DNA of 64,000 nt from Gossypium raimondii. Lineage: Eukaryota; Streptophyta; Magnoliopsida; Malvales; Malvaceae. Shown piece by piece: positions 62,063 through 64,000 of the stretch. Location of the stretch: contig NC_068569.1 in NCBI RefSeq assembly GCF_025698545.1, positions 9,424,001-9,488,000 of the forward strand, read 5' to 3'. The notes beneath the pieces were generated by a model. That model was not told where the DNA came from. It searched no databases and was given only the letters and a program-made list of their open reading frames with translations. Every line of letters starts with the position of its first letter. Within the stretch, counting starts at the first letter, position 1. Position numbers and translations under genes: made by a program.

Positions 62063-64000
62063 ATGGTGGACATAGACGACACCTTGCAGGAGATCAAGAA
62101 CGAGAACGTCGATCTTGTAAGGAAAAAAAAAACACATGATTTTATCTTTGTTTTTTTCACTTTTTGTTTGATGGTTAGTTTGTGTTTTTTTATGTCTTAG
62201 GTTTTTAGGGTACATATTGAGATGACACGATTGTTATGTTAGCAGTCATTGCAATGCAAACACCAGATTCAATTTTACTTTTATGTTGCTTGGCCACCTA
62301 CTGAATTTGTTTGATAGCTGATACTTATTATATGAATCGTTTCCCAAGCTGACGATGGCTCCCTTTGCCAGTTTGAATGAAGCATTTTAAAAAAAATAAA
62401 ATTTAAAGATTGTTTGATTGTTTGATGATAGAATTGATAATTTTGGTGTGTGTGTGTGGGGGGGGGGTTGTAGGAGCGTATACCCGTTGAAGAAGTATTT
62501 CTGCAGTTGAAATGCACCAAGGAAGGGTTGACAACCGAGGAGGGGCTGAAGAGACTGCAAATCTTTGGCCCAAACAAACTCGAAGAGAAGAGTGTAAATA
62601 TTTGCTAATCTCACTCCCACTGTTTCCTCATTTTCTGTTATTATATATAACGAGGAGAGAAGCTGATTAGGGTTGAACGAATTTTAAACAGGAAAGCAAG
62701 GTTTTGAAGTTCTTGGGATTTATGTGGAATCCTTTATCATGGGTGATGGAGATTGCAGCAATTATGGCCATTGCTTTGGCCAATGGAGGAGTATTAATCC
62801 TTCTCTTTCATCACGCTTTCTTGCTATACTTGCATCGCAATTAGGTAAACCATTTTTTTTAACTGGATAAACCAAAATGCAGGGCAAGCCCCCAGATTGG
62901 CAAGATTTCGTTGGTATCACGGTTTTGCTTATTATCAACTCCACTATCAGTTTCATTGAAGAAAACAATGCAGGCAATGCAGCAGCGGCACTTATGGCCG
63001 GTCTTGCTCCCAAAACCAAGGTGCTTTATATGAGACATCAATAATTGGCCAACAGAAACAATACATGCATACGTGATAGTAGAAAACTGATGTTTCCTTT
63101 GCATGTTTGAATAATTGATTAATTAATAGGTCCTAAGAGATGGAAAATGGTGCGAGCAAGAAGCTGCGATTTTGGTACCAGGAGATATCATCAGCATCAA
63201 GTTGGGAGATATCATCCCAGCAGATGCACGTCTCCTAGAGGGCGATGCGCTCAAGGTTGATCAATCTGCCTTAACTGGTGAGTCTTTGCCGGTAAACAAG
63301 AACCCCGGTGATGGGGTTTACTCGGGTTCTACCGTCAAGCAAGGTGAGCTCGAGGCCGTTGTTATCGCTACTGGTGTTCACACCTTCTTTGGTAAAGCAG
63401 CTCACCTGGTCGATAGCACCAACAACGTAGGCCACTTCCAGAAGGTAATCTCACAAGCTTATGACAAGCATCATTTGTGGTATATTCTTAACTTGTATCT
63501 GATGTGTGCACTGGGATGGGAACTGATTGATCAGGTGCTGACCGCAATTGGGAACTTCTGCATATGCTCAATTGCAGTAGGCATGCTAGTTGAGATTGTG
63601 GTGATGTATCCGATCCAGCGTCGAAAGTATAGAGATGGAATTGATAATCTCTTGGTGCTTCTCATCGGAGGGATTCCTATCGCCATGCCAACAGTTTTGT
63701 CGGTGACAATGGCTATCGGGTCTCACCGGCTTTCTCAACAAGGAGCTATTACAAAGAGAATGACAGCCATCGAGGAAATGGCAGGAATGGATGTACTCTG
63801 CAGTGACAAGACTGGGACACTTACTCTAAACAAGCTTACTGTAGACAAGAGCATGGTTGAGGTTGGTCCATGAATTGGGTTCAACAGGCAGCCGTTAACA
63901 TACCTTCAACTATGAGAGTCAAATCGTGTATTGTAGAAACCATAACTCATTGATCATGCAACTGAAATTTCAGGTATTCACAAAGGATGTTGACAAGGAA
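62063..64000 (+). CDS. plasma-membrane H+-ATPase (AHA type), N-terminal part
   Basis: P3A-type proton pump that uses ATP to export H+ and energise the plasma membrane. Exons seen: 62063-62116, 62474-62593, 62692-62790, 62883-63020, 63130-63444, 63535-63861 and the start of another at 63974 that runs off the window. In frame this gives 360 residues of roughly 950. Landmarks: FGPNKLEEK and [14 protein letters not shown] before TM1, [20 protein letters not shown] in TM2, the actuator TGES at 186-189, the TM4 [12 protein letters not shown], and the phosphorylated Asp333 in [12 protein letters not shown]. The autoinhibitory C-terminus lies outside. The N-terminus ([18 protein letters not shown]) is specific to this paralogue; [13 protein letters not shown] recalls AHA4/AHA11. 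The exon 2 donor used here leaves KSESK where most AHAs have KKESK. A run of G's ends four bases before the TAG of the exon 2 acceptor. Confidence 0.95.

Overview
This window looks like nuclear DNA of a eudicot, most likely a cotton (Gossypium) or a close Malvaceae relative. The evidence is AT-rich intergenic DNA, GT-AG introns in every host gene, plant-only gene families, and transposable elements that match cotton repeat families as I remember them. A plastid ndhB fragment sits inside the nuclear sequence, so the window is not organellar. No database search was possible; every family name rests on recognising motifs and translations.

Layout. 1-3.9 kb: a possible 3' end of a gene entering from the left, a decayed plastid ndhB insertion (398-1000) and two small foldback repeats. 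3.9-11.6 kb: a LINE relic on the minus strand whose 3' end has been split by a 7,014-bp Mutator-like element (MULE, 3989-11002). The MULE has 9-bp target duplications, long terminal inverted repeats that are themselves palindromes, a decayed mudrA-type transposase on the plus strand, a telomere-like minisatellite, and a decayed plant-mobile-domain (PMD, MAIN-like) gene facing it. 12.1-14.3 kb: a NIP6;1-type aquaporin. 15.7-22.9 kb: a nested repeat block, with a small foldback element interrupted by a 3.6-kb LTR and a 1.46-kb LTR-like unit holding a 239-bp inverted repeat, followed by a separate 1.0-kb foldback.

25-64 kb holds the other host genes: a single-C2H2 zinc finger repressor (+), a MAM33/p32 mitochondrial protein (-), a PPPDE/DeSI-type isopeptidase (+), a nine-exon DCN1-like neddylation factor (-), an eleven-exon RAE1 WD40 nucleoporin (+), an ERF003-type AP2/ERF factor (+), and the first part of a plasma-membrane H+-ATPase (+), which runs off the right edge. 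Between them are LINE RNase H relics, a SINE-like element, small foldbacks and AT-rich spacers. One orphan coding-like exon (38222-38385, -) downstream of the DCN1-like gene could not be assigned.

The host genes do not form a pathway. Their spliced frames close exactly from start to stop (the H+-ATPase up to the window edge), so they look intact. The most unusual object is the MULE, which carries two convergent and now broken genes around a telobox-rich array inside palindromic ends.
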